The translations under genes and the position numbers were made by a program. A DNA stretch of 7,881 bases from assembly GCA_029259675.1 (NCBI GenBank), contig JAJDES010000487.1, positions 1-7,881 on the forward strand, read 5' to 3'. The DNA comes from Planctomycetota bacterium (GTDB lineage Bacteria > Planctomycetota > UBA1135 > GCA-002686595). The notes under the pieces are model-generated. The model saw only the letters and a program-made list of their open reading frames with translations. It made no database searches and had not been told where the DNA came from. Of the stretch, positions 1 through 7,598 are shown piece by piece (the first letter of the stretch is position 1; every line of letters starts with the position of its first letter).

Positions 1-3
1 CAG

Positions 4-43
4 CCGGCTCAACGGGCCGGTCGCCCAGGGCATCTTCCCGGGC
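4..43 (-). terminator. Two adjacent G+C-rich hairpins just after the stop codon; possible 3' end structure
   Basis: Directly after the TAG stop at 46-44, the minus-strand transcript can fold 43-23 into a 7-bp stem (one G-U pair) with a 7-base loop. It can then fold 20-4 into a second stem of 5 bp (CCGGC/GCCGG) that continues weakly inward. Neither is followed by a T-tract inside the window, so this is not a classical Rho-independent terminator. It could instead be a transcript-protecting 3' structure or chance in G+C-rich DNA. Confidence 0.3.
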
Positions 44-3000
44 CTACCAATTGAAATAGCGCTGAGCGAGCCAGAGCCTGGGAATGTTCTCAGCTCCAGC
101 CAGGATCTCTTCCAGCTGCTCGGGGTCCCCAGCTTCGACGTCATCCAGAAGCATCGCGGGGAACGCGCCTTCCTCGCTACGAATGGCCTCCAATACGGCT
201 TCGCGAGCGCCTTGCTGACCCAATTTGCGCACATCGCGAGGATAGGAATTCAAGCGCTTGAGCAACGCATCCCAATCTCTACTGCTCTTGGCCTTTTGTA
301 CTTTTCGAAGTCGTTTCAACTCGCGACCCGGAATTTCAACGTCCAACTGTTCGGCCCATTCGAGCAAGACTTCAATCGCGGCTTCACTGCTGTCGCGCTC
401 AAAGCTTGCAACGACCGTGTCGATGGATCCCACGGCATTTTGCAGCGCCTTGAACGCGCCCTGCGCGGTGAAGACATCCGAGTCGCCCTTGCTGGAAAAC
501 ATTTGTGAGCGCTTGAGGATGGCAAGCGCCGGCTTCAGATCGCCGCGATGCAATGCGGGGGCCGCAGTGGAGGTCCATTCTTTGCGCCAGACAGAGAGCT
601 TGCGCAAATTGCGGGAACTGATCAGCTCCTCAAGGGGGGCATCCAAATAAGTCTCAAAGCCGGGGGTCCAACGTTGGCCGCTCTTTAGGCCCGGATCGCC
701 CTCCCACACCACTTTGCCATCGATGTCGAGCAGGAGTAAGCGCGGCAAGTTGAACTTTTCGACACTGTAGTCATTGAAGGTGTCGCCGAAGCCCGGTTCC
801 TCGCTGTCGTCGAGGGCCACTGCGCCGGGGAACGCTCGCCGCATCAGGTAACTCTCGAGTCGGTCGGCATCCAAGAAGGAGGCTACGTTGACGATTTCCA
901 GCCCCACATCTTTGTTCTTGTCCTGCAGGGAGATGAGCCAATCGTTGATTGCGATGCGATCATTTTGGGCGATGCTCCAAAGCACCAACAGTTGCGGCAC
1001 CGGGCCGGCTTCACTCCAGTCCTTGCGCTCGCCCACAACCCATTGTTTGACATCCGGGAAAGGAGGCGTCATGCCGAGCCAGCTACCATTGATGCTCTCC
1101 CCGGAATTGAGGTCGAAATCTTCCATGCGCACGCGGCGCTCAATTGCTGCGCCCGGGTCCGCTTCCGATCGCGAAAGCCAGCGGATATTGCGAAAGCGTG
1201 AATTGCCGCTGCCCGTTATCAAACCGACGCTGCCGGAGACCACGTCCGGGCTCTTGAAGTCGTGCACCACTTGGAGTTGATCGTCAACCCACACATCGAC
1301 AACGGAGTCCGTTACGTCCAAACGCAGCTTGTGCCAAGACTCCGAGACCGACCCGCGGGCGGAATCGTTGAGCGGCATGTGACGCCAAATACGCGGCGCG
1401 GAACCGCCGCCTGCGAAGGAAGCCAGGTCCAAGAATCCGGAATCGGCTAGTCCTTGGCCTTTGTTGGTCGGGGGCAAGTGAATCAGGGCGTGGAAGTTGG
1501 TTCCGCTCTTGCGGCCAAAGACCAAGCCCGCGAATGATACGGAGTTCGGGCTCGCCAGGACTTCAGCTTCAAAGGAGTAATCCCCTGTTGTCGCCGCGTC
1601 GAGGGTCAGGATGTTGTAGGCGAAGTTCGATGGTTGATAGTTGCCGAAGCTCGCATCCAGCGTGCCCTCGTTGGCTCGAAAGGCTCCGCTGCCCGTTCCC
1701 CAACCGTCCAAATTTTGCTCGTTGTAGGCAAGGTTCCAAATGAACAGTGATTTGCCGCTGCGCCGCACCGCTTCCTCATAAAAGGGCAAGACTTCATCCA
1801 CGCCGAATTCGGTGCTCGCGCGCCAGGCGAGGTCCATGGCCATCAGATGCAGATCCGCGTTCAAGTAGCGTTGCACCAAACTAGTCAGTGCCGCTTCCAA
1901 CTCCTCGTGAACCTTTGCCAGTGTCTTGCGCTGCGAGTCCCACTTACCGAGAAGTTTCTCGGCTTCATTTTGGAGCAATTTGTCTGGCGATTCCTGACGA
2001 TCCATCAGTTGCAACGAACGCAGCAACAGTTTGCTGGCTCGGTCGTCATTATCGAAGTGCTCCGATAGCAACTTGGCGAAATCAATTAGCAGGTCGATAT
2101 CGTTTCGATTGGCATTAAAGCCCTTTTCGAAGTGTTCCTTGGCGACATCATACTCCTCGCGCGTGACCGCAAAGCGAGCCCAGCGCAGCCACGGGCGCTC
2201 GGCCGGCGTCGCTCCGCTGTACTCGTTGCGGAGTTTGAGGATCCACTCTTGCCAGATCTCGTTTAGATCTTCGACGGTTTCGGGTAGAGCAACCGTGCTT
2301 TCGGTGCCCTTGGTCGGTTCAGCCGGTTGTTGCAGAACGATTTTCTCGAAGGTCTTGATCGCACCTTCGCCAACCTTGCTGGACTTGTTGATGAACTCGC
2401 GAAAGGTCTTGCGATAGATGAAGCGCCCGTCAAAGGGGTCTTGATAGTTGTAGAGGAAGTACACCACCCCCCATGTGGGCGCGTACCAGGGCGGGCCCCA
2501 CTTGTACTTGTTTTCAAGCACAATTCGAAAAGTTGGAGACGTACTTGGTGTTTGATTCGGATCTTCGCCGATGCCGTCCTTTTCATCCTTCATCCAACCT
2601 ACGCTCATGCGCTGAGCGAGTGGAAAGAGGCGCTGAGTTGCGGGCAGATTCATCTGCACCGTCCCGTTGGGGAGCATGCGGCAGCCTTCGAAGAAAGAGG
2701 CGAGCCCCTCGTTTAGCCAACCGGCGGCGCGAGTGGATAGGCTTACGAATTGATGCGCCGCTTCATGGAAGAGCGTGGTTTGAGTTGCAGCAAAGCCACC
2801 ATCTTCCAAGTACGTTTCGACTGCGCCGCCGGTGAAGTGTCCACCAGACCACTCTTGCGGCGGTCCGATTCCCTTCTTGAGATATTCCTCACGGTTCTTA
2901 AAGACGTTGATGTCGATTCGAGGGGAGTTGCCGTCATATTCAAAGAACACCTTGTAGAAGGCGTTCATTTGATCCATAGCGGCGGCCGTTTGCAGCAAGA

Positions 3001-3670
3001 CCTTGTAACCGGCGTTGGTTTGAATCGTGTAGTGCTCCGTCTTTTGCTTGGCGCGCTTGCCCCACTCATCGTGCTTCTCGTCGTGCTTGCGAATCCACTC
3101 GTCCGAGATATCCGCAAACAAATCCTTGGGCTTGGCCGCGGCAGCGAGACTGGGGTCCGGCTGCGAAGCGATGCGCTCGATTGCCGCGCGCGCCTCTTCG
3201 CTCTCGGGATCCAAGGCCAGAACTTCACGGAAGGTGGCGATGGCCGCGTGGGGCCGATTTTCGCCTTCGTAGCGACGGGCAATGGGCAGCAACTTTTCAA
3301 GGAAGTACGCATTCATCGAAAGCGAATCCGTGCTGATCGGGTCGAGCTCGGCCAGGCGATCCAAGAGCGGTTGCTGGTCGCGACTCCGCATGCCCTGGGC
3401 GATGGATAAACGCAGTTGCCTGTGCAGCGCGAACACTTCTTCGTCTCGATCGTCGGCCGCGCCCGCCACGCGTGCTCGCAGTTCCCAAGCCGCTATGGAT
3501 TTGGAGTCGCGTTCAAGCGCACGCTCGACCTCGTCGCGCGCCCGGCGCAAATTGCCCTCGCCAAGCGAGCGTTCGGCCATATTCATGGCCAGCTCGAACG
3601 GCGAAAGATTTTGGGTGGGCTGAGGTGAAAGGAAACCTAATACCAGAGCGGCGGTCAGCAGAGTGCGCAT
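44..3670 (-). CDS. Large exported multi-domain protein: TPR + DUF1570-like HExxH zinc peptidase + concanavalin-like + cysteine-less thioredoxin-like domain
   Basis: The product is 1208 residues and is probably secreted or periplasmic. Residues 1-20 have one Arg followed by a hydrophobic run, like a short Sec signal, but no clear AxA cleavage site. Residues about 25-170 are TPR-like helices. Residues about 190-430 resemble DUF1570: HEAAHQ at 302-307, then WLNEG at 318-322, giving predicted zinc ligands H302, H306 and E321 with E303 catalytic. Residues about 490-560 are again TPR-like. Residues about 645-832 look like a concanavalin/DUF1080-type beta sandwich ending in a 'GLITG...FRNIRW' pattern. 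Residues about 860-1005 resemble a TlpA/thioredoxin fold with the conserved Pro at 976, but WSIAQND (898-904) stands where WCxxC is expected. The tail is helical and charged. Only one Cys (C330) occurs. I chose the ATG at 3670 because it begins the signal-like segment, follows a purine-rich stretch (3678-3685) and avoids overlap with the divergent gene; the frame is open up to 3979. Substrate unknown; a peptidase role is inferred from the motif only. Confidence 0.88.
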   Translation of the reverse strand: MRTLLTAALVLGFLSPQPTQNLSPFELAMNMAERSLGEGNLRRARDEVERALERDSKSIAAWELRARVAGAADDRDEEVFALHRQLRLSIAQGMRSRDQQPLLDRLAELDPISTDSLSMNAYFLEKLLPIARRYEGENRPHAAIATFREVLALDPESEEARAAIERIASQPDPSLAAAAKPKDLFADISDEWIRKHDEKHDEWGKRAKQKTEHYTIQTNAGYKVLLQTAAAMDQMNAFYKVFFEYDGNSPRIDINVFKNREEYLKKGIGPPQEWSGGHFTGGAVETYLEDGGFAATQTTLFHEAAHQFVSLSTRAAGWLNEGLASFFEGCRMLPNGTVQMNLPATQRLFPLAQRMSVGWMKDEKDGIGEDPNQTPSTSPTFRIVLENKYKWGPPWYAPTWGVVYFLYNYQDPFDGRFIYRKTFREFINKSSKVGEGAIKTFEKIVLQQPAEPTKGTESTVALPETVEDLNEIWQEWILKLRNEYSGATPAERPWLRWARFAVTREEYDVAKEHFEKGFNANRNDIDLLIDFAKLLSEHFDNDDRASKLLLRSLQLMDRQESPDKLLQNEAEKLLGKWDSQRKTLAKVHEELEAALTSLVQRYLNADLHLMAMDLAWRASTEFGVDEVLPFYEEAVRRSGKSLFIWNLAYNEQNLDGWGTGSGAFRANEGTLDASFGNYQPSNFAYNILTLDAATTGDYSFEAEVLASPNSVSFAGLVFGRKSGTNFHALIHLPPTNKGQGLADSGFLDLASFAGGGSAPRIWRHMPLNDSARGSVSESWHKLRLDVTDSVVDVWVDDQLQVVHDFKSPDVVSGSVGLITGSGNSRFRNIRWLSRSEADPGAAIERRVRMEDFDLNSGESINGSWLGMTPPFPDVKQWVVGERKDWSEAGPVPQLLVLWSIAQNDRIAINDWLISLQDKNKDVGLEIVNVASFLDADRLESYLMRRAFPGAVALDDSEEPGFGDTFNDYSVEKFNLPRLLLLDIDGKVVWEGDPGLKSGQRWTPGFETYLDAPLEELISSRNLRKLSVWRKEWTSTAAPALHRGDLKPALAILKRSQMFSSKGDSDVFTAQGAFKALQNAVGSIDTVVASFERDSSEAAIEVLLEWAEQLDVEIPGRELKRLRKVQKAKSSRDWDALLKRLNSYPRDVRKLGQQGAREAVLEAIRSEEGAFPAMLLDDVEAGDPEQLEEILAGAENIPRLWLAQRYFNW

Positions 3671-3784
3671 TTGGAGACTCTTCTCGAGTGGCCTTGGGCG
3701 TGTGCCTGGATGGGGGGCCGAGATTGACGGAGCATGATAGAGAGCTATTGAGTTTCCTGCTCGGGCACGGTGTAGGATTCGTCC
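3671..3784. promoter_or_regulatory. Divergent intergenic region with weak promoter-like elements for both flanking genes
   Basis: These 114 bases separate two genes transcribed away from each other, so both promoters should lie here. On the plus strand, TTGACG (3724-3729) is followed after 16 bases by TATTGA (3746-3751). This resembles a sigma70-type pair with a good -35 and a poor -10, and would give a leader of about 27 bases. On the minus strand, TATCAT (3739-3734) matches five of six positions of a -10 box and lies about 64 bases before the ATG at 3670, but I see no matching -35. No operator-like palindrome is evident. Assignments are by consensus matching only. Confidence 0.3.
3774..3777 (+). 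promoter_or_regulatory. Shine-Dalgarno site for the class V aminotransferase gene
   Basis: AGGA lies seven bases before the ATG at 3785. This is good spacing and favours that start over the in-frame ATG five codons later (3800), which has no comparable purine motif. Confidence 0.6.
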
Positions 3785-4885
3785 ATGGATGCTCAACGCA
3801 TGGATTCGCTCTTTGCTGCGGTGCGGAAGCGCACCTACTTGGATTGCGCGACTTGGGGGCCTTTGCCGGCCCCGGCCCTCGCAGCAGCTCGACGCGTGCT
3901 CGAGGCGCGCGCAAGAGGTGAGGGCGACTGGAAAGATTGGGAAGCAGCGGGCGAGCGCGCTCGGGAGTCCTGCGCGCAATTGTTGGGCTGCGCGGCGCAG
4001 GACCTGGCTTTGATGCCGGCCGTCGCACCGGCCGCAACACTAGTGGCTGAACAGCTTCCGTTCCGGACGGGGGCCAATTTGGTCCTGGGGACCGAGGAAT
4101 TTCGCAGCAACCTTTTCCCCTGGCTGCTGCAGGAGCGGCGCGGATTTGAAGCGCGCATGGTCGAGTATCCGCGCGGGAAAGACGGACTGGGGGATCTGCT
4201 CGCCGCCATTGACGGGAACACAAGTGTCGTGGCGGTTTCCCATGTGCAAAGTTCCAATGGCTACCGGCTGAGCTTGGAGCCGATCGTTGAAGCCTGTCGC
4301 AAACACGATGCGCGCCTGTTTATCGATGCGACCCAATCCGCAGGGGCCCTGCGCATACCGCTTGAGGGCATCGATTTCCTTGCGACGGGTGCCTACAAGT
4401 GGATGCTTTCACCGCGCGGAACAGCGTTCCTATACGTAGCACCGAAACACCGCGACGCCTTGCAGCCTCTGTTTGCAAGTTGGGCTTCCGCAAGCTTTCC
4501 CCAGGAACGCTACTACGGACCGCCGTTGGAGTTTGCCGATGATGCCAGCCGATTTGACATCTCCAAGGGCTGGACGGCTTGGGCCGGTGCCGCAGAGTCG
4601 ATTGAAGTCTTGCGAGAGTTCGGTGCCGCGGCCATAGAGGCCCACGACTTGGAGCTTGCGCGCCGATTTCGGATGGGGCTGGAAGCGCGTGGGATTGAGC
4701 CGCTCTTCGGCGTGGAGCACCCGTCGGCAATCGTAGCGATGCCCCTGGCCGATCCCGCGGGTGCACGCGAGGCCCTGTCAGCCGCGGGGATCACTGCCGC
4801 GGTGCGCAGCAAATTTCTGCGGCTTGCCTTTCACATCTACAACGATGAGGCGGATGTGGACAAAGCTTTGAGCGTACTTTGCTGA
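3785..4885 (+). CDS. Class V aminotransferase-family PLP enzyme (NifS/isopenicillin-N-epimerase-like), substrate unknown
   Basis: The product is a 366-residue cytoplasmic fold-type I PLP enzyme, complete and of normal length for the shorter members of the family. The N-terminus has the family 'YLD.ATWGPLP' entry (residues 18-27). SHVQSSNG (152-159) occupies the conserved strand before the PLP pocket. IDATQSAG (180-187) supplies D181, which should pair with the pyridine nitrogen, and Q184. AYKWM (203-207) places the Schiff-base lysine at K205, followed by the usual SPRG turn. The end shows the LRLAFHIYN block (345-353), matching the family's C-terminal Arg...Tyr-Asn signature. The catalytic cysteine that IscS/SufS desulfurases carry in the C-terminal loop is absent (cysteines only at 21, 63, 69, 171 and 366), so sulfur mobilisation is unlikely. 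An epimerase, lyase or kynureninase-like reaction is possible. It stands alone between a divergent and a convergent gene, so context does not reveal the substrate. Confidence 0.9.
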   Translation: MDAQRMDSLFAAVRKRTYLDCATWGPLPAPALAAARRVLEARARGEGDWKDWEAAGERARESCAQLLGCAAQDLALMPAVAPAATLVAEQLPFRTGANLVLGTEEFRSNLFPWLLQERRGFEARMVEYPRGKDGLGDLLAAIDGNTSVVAVSHVQSSNGYRLSLEPIVEACRKHDARLFIDATQSAGALRIPLEGIDFLATGAYKWMLSPRGTAFLYVAPKHRDALQPLFASWASASFPQERYYGPPLEFADDASRFDISKGWTAWAGAAESIEVLREFGAAAIEAHDLELARRFRMGLEARGIEPLFGVEHPSAIVAMPLADPAGAREALSAAGITAAVRSKFLRLAFHIYNDEADVDKALSVLC

Positions 4886-4941
4886 GCGCACGAATCGAAG
4901 CTCTCATTTGCGACGACTCTCGATCGCATTGACGCTGCGTT
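4886..4941. other. Short convergent intergenic gap, no clear terminator
   Basis: These 56 bases lie between the 3' ends of the aminotransferase gene (plus) and the oxidase subunit IV gene (minus). The best inverted repeat is TGCGA/TCGCA at 4909-4913 and 4924-4928, only 5 bp with a 10-base loop and no T-tract on either strand. I see no convincing intrinsic terminator, so termination here may depend on Rho or read through. Confidence 0.5.
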
Positions 4942-5241
4942 TTAGAGCGCGGGTTGTCCTTGCCAGCCGCGCGAAACAATGTCGCCGAAGGTCATGCCGA
5001 TCAGGATGACAAGCCAAAGAAAGCCGGCGGCGGCGAAGAGCCATGTGAGCTTCTTACTGTGCCAAACGTGCATGAAGAAAAGCACGACCAGCAATCCCTT
5101 GGTCATAGCAATCGTCATGGCGATGGGCGTGGAAAAGGCCCCAAAGTCAATGAAGGCGGCGCCCACCGTCGCGGCAGTCAGAATGAGCAAGGTCGCAAAG
5201 ACCCTGAGGTAGTAACCCAGGCTGGAGATGTTGTGGCTCAT
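4942..5241 (-). CDS. Cytochrome c oxidase subunit IV (prokaryotic caa3 type)
   Basis: This small 99-residue inner-membrane protein has three predicted helices (about 9-30, 37-58 and 65-85). The second ends in a 'TKGLLVVLFFMH' pattern (K48, H58), and the chain ends with a G-D-x-x-x-R motif (86-91). This pattern is typical of bacterial aa3/caa3 subunit IV (COX4_pro family), a non-catalytic subunit thought to support assembly or stability. I took the ATG at 5241, which overlaps the TGA of the subunit III gene as ATGA. An upstream in-frame ATG at 5295 would add 18 residues without family character and a long overlap. It is the last gene of the operon in this window. The family is often called coxD/ctaF, but I leave the symbol empty because naming differs among lineages. 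Confidence 0.88.
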   Translation of the reverse strand: MSHNISSLGYYLRVFATLLILTAATVGAAFIDFGAFSTPIAMTIAMTKGLLVVLFFMHVWHSKKLTWLFAAAGFLWLVILIGMTFGDIVSRGWQGQPAL

Positions 5242-5912
5242 GCCGGTGTCCAAGTGCGGCCAATCAAGTACAGAAGCGGGAAAAGGAAAATCCAAACGAT
5301 GTCGACGAAGTGCCAGTAAAGGCCCATCAGCTCCAAAGCGGAGTAATTCTCGGCCGAGTAGCGCCCGCGCCTTACGCGCTTGATCAAGATCAAGAGGGCG
5401 ACCATGCCGATCACCATGTGCAGGGCGTGCATGCCGGTCATGGCGAAGTAGAGCGAGAAGAACAGTGCTCCGTGGGCTTGGGTTTCGGGCATCAGGAACT
5501 GGCTGACGTCGAAGTGGGCGCCCGGGACCAAATGGTCATGGAACTTGTGGCTGTATTCAAAGCCCTTGACCACGAGAAACACCGATCCCAACAAAAGAGT
5601 TGCGACTAAGTAGCGCACGGTTCCGCGCATGTCCCCGTGTTGGGCGCGCCAGATGGAAAGCGCCATGGTCAAGCTGCTGCCGATCAGGACGACCGTGTTG
5701 CCTGCGCCCTGGAGAACGCTGAGCTTGTTGCTGGATTCGCTGAAGGCGTCGGGATACTGCCAACGATAAATCGCATAGAGCGTGAACAGTCCACCGAAGA
5801 ACATGACTTCCGTGATCAGGAAGGCCCACATGCCCAGGGTCATGGATTCGTGCTGTTGCTCGAGATCCTCAAAGTGATGGGCCAGACCCGGATTGGATGT
5901 GAGTTCAGACAT
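5238..5912 (-). CDS. coxC: Cytochrome c oxidase subunit III
   Basis: The product is 224 residues with about five transmembrane helices (near 24-46, 68-88, 100-118, 148-178 and 195-217), matching the short five-helix subunit III of bacterial caa3-type oxidases rather than the seven-helix mitochondrial form. Diagnostic segments are the first-helix 'FLITEVMFFGG' (31-41, with E35), KGFEY (116-120) and the last-helix 'YWHFVDIVWIFLFPLLYL' (199-216). Subunit III carries no redox centre; it binds subunit I and supports the proton-uptake side of the D pathway. The gene starts inside the end of the subunit I gene (8-base overlap) and has no clear Shine-Dalgarno of its own, which suggests translational coupling. 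Its stop overlaps the start of the subunit IV gene by four bases. No truncation is seen. Confidence 0.95.
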   Translation of the reverse strand: MSELTSNPGLAHHFEDLEQQHESMTLGMWAFLITEVMFFGGLFTLYAIYRWQYPDAFSESSNKLSVLQGAGNTVVLIGSSLTMALSIWRAQHGDMRGTVRYLVATLLLGSVFLVVKGFEYSHKFHDHLVPGAHFDVSQFLMPETQAHGALFFSLYFAMTGMHALHMVIGMVALLILIKRVRRGRYSAENYSALELMGLYWHFVDIVWIFLFPLLYLIGRTWTPA

Positions 5913-7596
5913 GGCTCGACTGCTTGGCTTGATCGTCGGTGTCGAAGGCAGAGACGAACTGGGCGTCGCTCGCGTAGGCGTAGGCCTCTTCGGTCACAAC
6001 CGGAATCTGTTCAAAGTTGTGGGGCGACGGCGGTGAAGCAATCGTCCACTCCAGTCCCTTGGCTTGCCACGGATTGGAGCTTGCCGGCTTGCCCCACCAT
6101 AGGGACCAGACGAAGTAGACCATCGGAATCAAGTAGCCGATCCCGAGGATGGAAGCGCCGGCTGTCGAAAAGACATTGAGCACTTGGAATTCATCGGGAT
6201 AGACGTGATAGCGGCGCGGCATGCCCAAGTAGCCCAGCAGGAACTGCGGGAAGAAGGTCAGATTGAAGCCGATGAAAATGACGATTGCCGAAAAGCGCGC
6301 GGCCATTTCCGGGTACATGCGCCCGGTGATTTTGGGCCACCAGAAGTGAATTGCCGCCATGTAGGCCATGACCACACCGCCGACCATGACGTAATGGAAG
6401 TGAGCTACGACGAAGTACGTGTCGTGCAGGTGGACATCGACTGAAAGGGTCGCGAGGAAGAGCCCGGTTAGGCCGCCGATGGTGAATAGACCGATGAAGC
6501 CCAGGCAATAGAGCATGGGCGTCTGTAGGGAGATGGAACCCTTGAACAGCGTGGCCGACCAATTGAAAACCTTCACTGCTGATGGGATCGCAACCACCAT
6601 GCTGAGGAAGGAAAAGACCATGCCCGCGTAGGCCGATTGCCCGCTGACGAACAGGTGGTGCCCCCAAACGAGGAAGCCGAGCACTGCAATCGCCATGCTT
6701 GAGAAAGCGATGAAGTGGTAGCCGAAAACGCGTTTGCGGGCGAAGCAGCTGATGACCTCGCTGATCACGCCCATGGCCGGCAGGATCATGATGTAGACCG
6801 CCGGGTGGCTGTAGAACCAGAACAGGTGCTGGAACAGGATTGGATCGCCACCAAGTTTGGGGTCAAAGAAGCCCATGCCGAAGCCGCGCTCCAACGCCAA
6901 CATCAAGATGGTGATCGCCAAGACCGGAGTGCCCAGCAGCATGATCACGCTGGTCGCGTAGTGGGCCCAAACAAACAGCGGCAAGCGGAACCAAGTCAGA
7001 CCCGGCGCGCGCATGCGGTGGATCGTGACCAGGAAGTTGAGTCCGGTCAGGATCGATGAGAAGCCGGTGATGAATAGGGCGATGCCCGCCACCATGACTT
7101 GCGAGTTGGCATAGGTGCTGCTGTAGGGCGTGTAGAAGGTCCAACCGGTGTCCACGCCGCCGGTGATGATCGCGTAGAGGGCGAGGATGCCCCCGATCAT
7201 GAAGATGTACCAGGACAGCAGGTTGAGGCGCGGGAAGGCTAGATCCTTAGCGCCGAGCATGAGCGGCAAGAGAAAGTTTCCGAAGACCGCCGGGATCGAC
7301 GGCAGCAGGAAGAAGAAGACCATCACCATGCCGTGCTGGGTGAAGAACTTGTTGTAGGTCTCGGCTTCCATCAAGTCCCCGTGGGGGGTCAAGAGCTCGA
7401 GGCGGATGGCCACGGCAAAGGCTCCGCCGAGGAAGAAGAAAGCGGTCATCGAGATCAGGTAGAGGATCGCGATGCGCTTGTGGTCCAAGGTCAAGAGCCA
7501 GGACTTGATCCCGTACTCATTGGAAATGTAGGAGTCCTGGGGGACCGAGTCCGCTTTCCCAAGAGCTGCGCTGCTCGCTGTCTGCTGACTAGACAT
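5905..7596 (-). CDS. coxA: Cytochrome c oxidase subunit I, A2-type heme-copper oxidase
   Basis: This is the 563-residue, about twelve-helix catalytic subunit that reduces O2 to water and pumps protons. Predicted ligands are all present: H88 and H401 for heme a, H399 for heme a3, and H264, H313 and H314 for CuB, with Y268 placed for the His-Tyr crosslink. H391 and D392 match the conserved HD pair near the Mg/propionate site. K342 in 'VKVF' matches the K-pathway lysine; N107, D118 and N125 match D-pathway entry residues. Helix VI reads FYSHPAVY (261-268), so the usual Glu after HP is Ala and a Tyr-Ser pair precedes the His. This is the hallmark of A2-type oxidases such as Rhodothermus caa3. The ATG at 7596 has GAGGG nine bases upstream; a GTG at 7602 overlaps the subunit II stop as GTGA and would add two residues, but lies too close to that purine run. 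The gene follows subunit II and overlaps subunit III. Confidence 0.97.
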   Translation of the reverse strand: MSSQQTASSAALGKADSVPQDSYISNEYGIKSWLLTLDHKRIAILYLISMTAFFFLGGAFAVAIRLELLTPHGDLMEAETYNKFFTQHGMVMVFFFLLPSIPAVFGNFLLPLMLGAKDLAFPRLNLLSWYIFMIGGILALYAIITGGVDTGWTFYTPYSSTYANSQVMVAGIALFITGFSSILTGLNFLVTIHRMRAPGLTWFRLPLFVWAHYATSVIMLLGTPVLAITILMLALERGFGMGFFDPKLGGDPILFQHLFWFYSHPAVYIMILPAMGVISEVISCFARKRVFGYHFIAFSSMAIAVLGFLVWGHHLFVSGQSAYAGMVFSFLSMVVAIPSAVKVFNWSATLFKGSISLQTPMLYCLGFIGLFTIGGLTGLFLATLSVDVHLHDTYFVVAHFHYVMVGGVVMAYMAAIHFWWPKITGRMYPEMAARFSAIVIFIGFNLTFFPQFLLGYLGMPRRYHVYPDEFQVLNVFSTAGASILGIGYLIPMVYFVWSLWWGKPASSNPWQAKGLEWTIASPPSPHNFEQIPVVTEEAYAYASDAQFVSAFDTDDQAKQSSHV

Positions 7597-7598
7597 GG

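Noticed and set aside
2750..3409. 219-codon open frame on the plus strand
   Set aside because: It lies wholly antisense to the TPR/peptidase region of the large gene, has no recognisable domain and arises from G+C-rich codon use.
3671..3979. Extension of the large minus-strand protein by 103 residues to an upstream start
   Set aside because: It would overlap the first 195 bases of the well-supported aminotransferase gene on the other strand and bury the signal-like N-terminus. The extension is Arg/Pro/His/Ser-rich, as expected of an antisense shadow.
3513..4223. 236-codon open frame on the minus strand
   Set aside because: It is antisense to the aminotransferase and overlaps the start of the large minus-strand gene. 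Composition is rich in Arg, Pro and Ser with no motif.
4909..4928. Possible bidirectional terminator in the convergent gap
   Set aside because: The stem is only 5 bp with a 10-base loop and has no T-tract on either strand.
5242..5295. Upstream start for oxidase subunit IV
   Set aside because: The added 18 residues come from subunit III coding sequence in another frame; the ATGA overlap at 5241-5238 and the family-like MSHN start fit better.
5637..6179. 180-codon open frame on the plus strand across the subunit I/III junction
   Set aside because: It is antisense to two clear oxidase genes, and the translation is low-complexity and charged.
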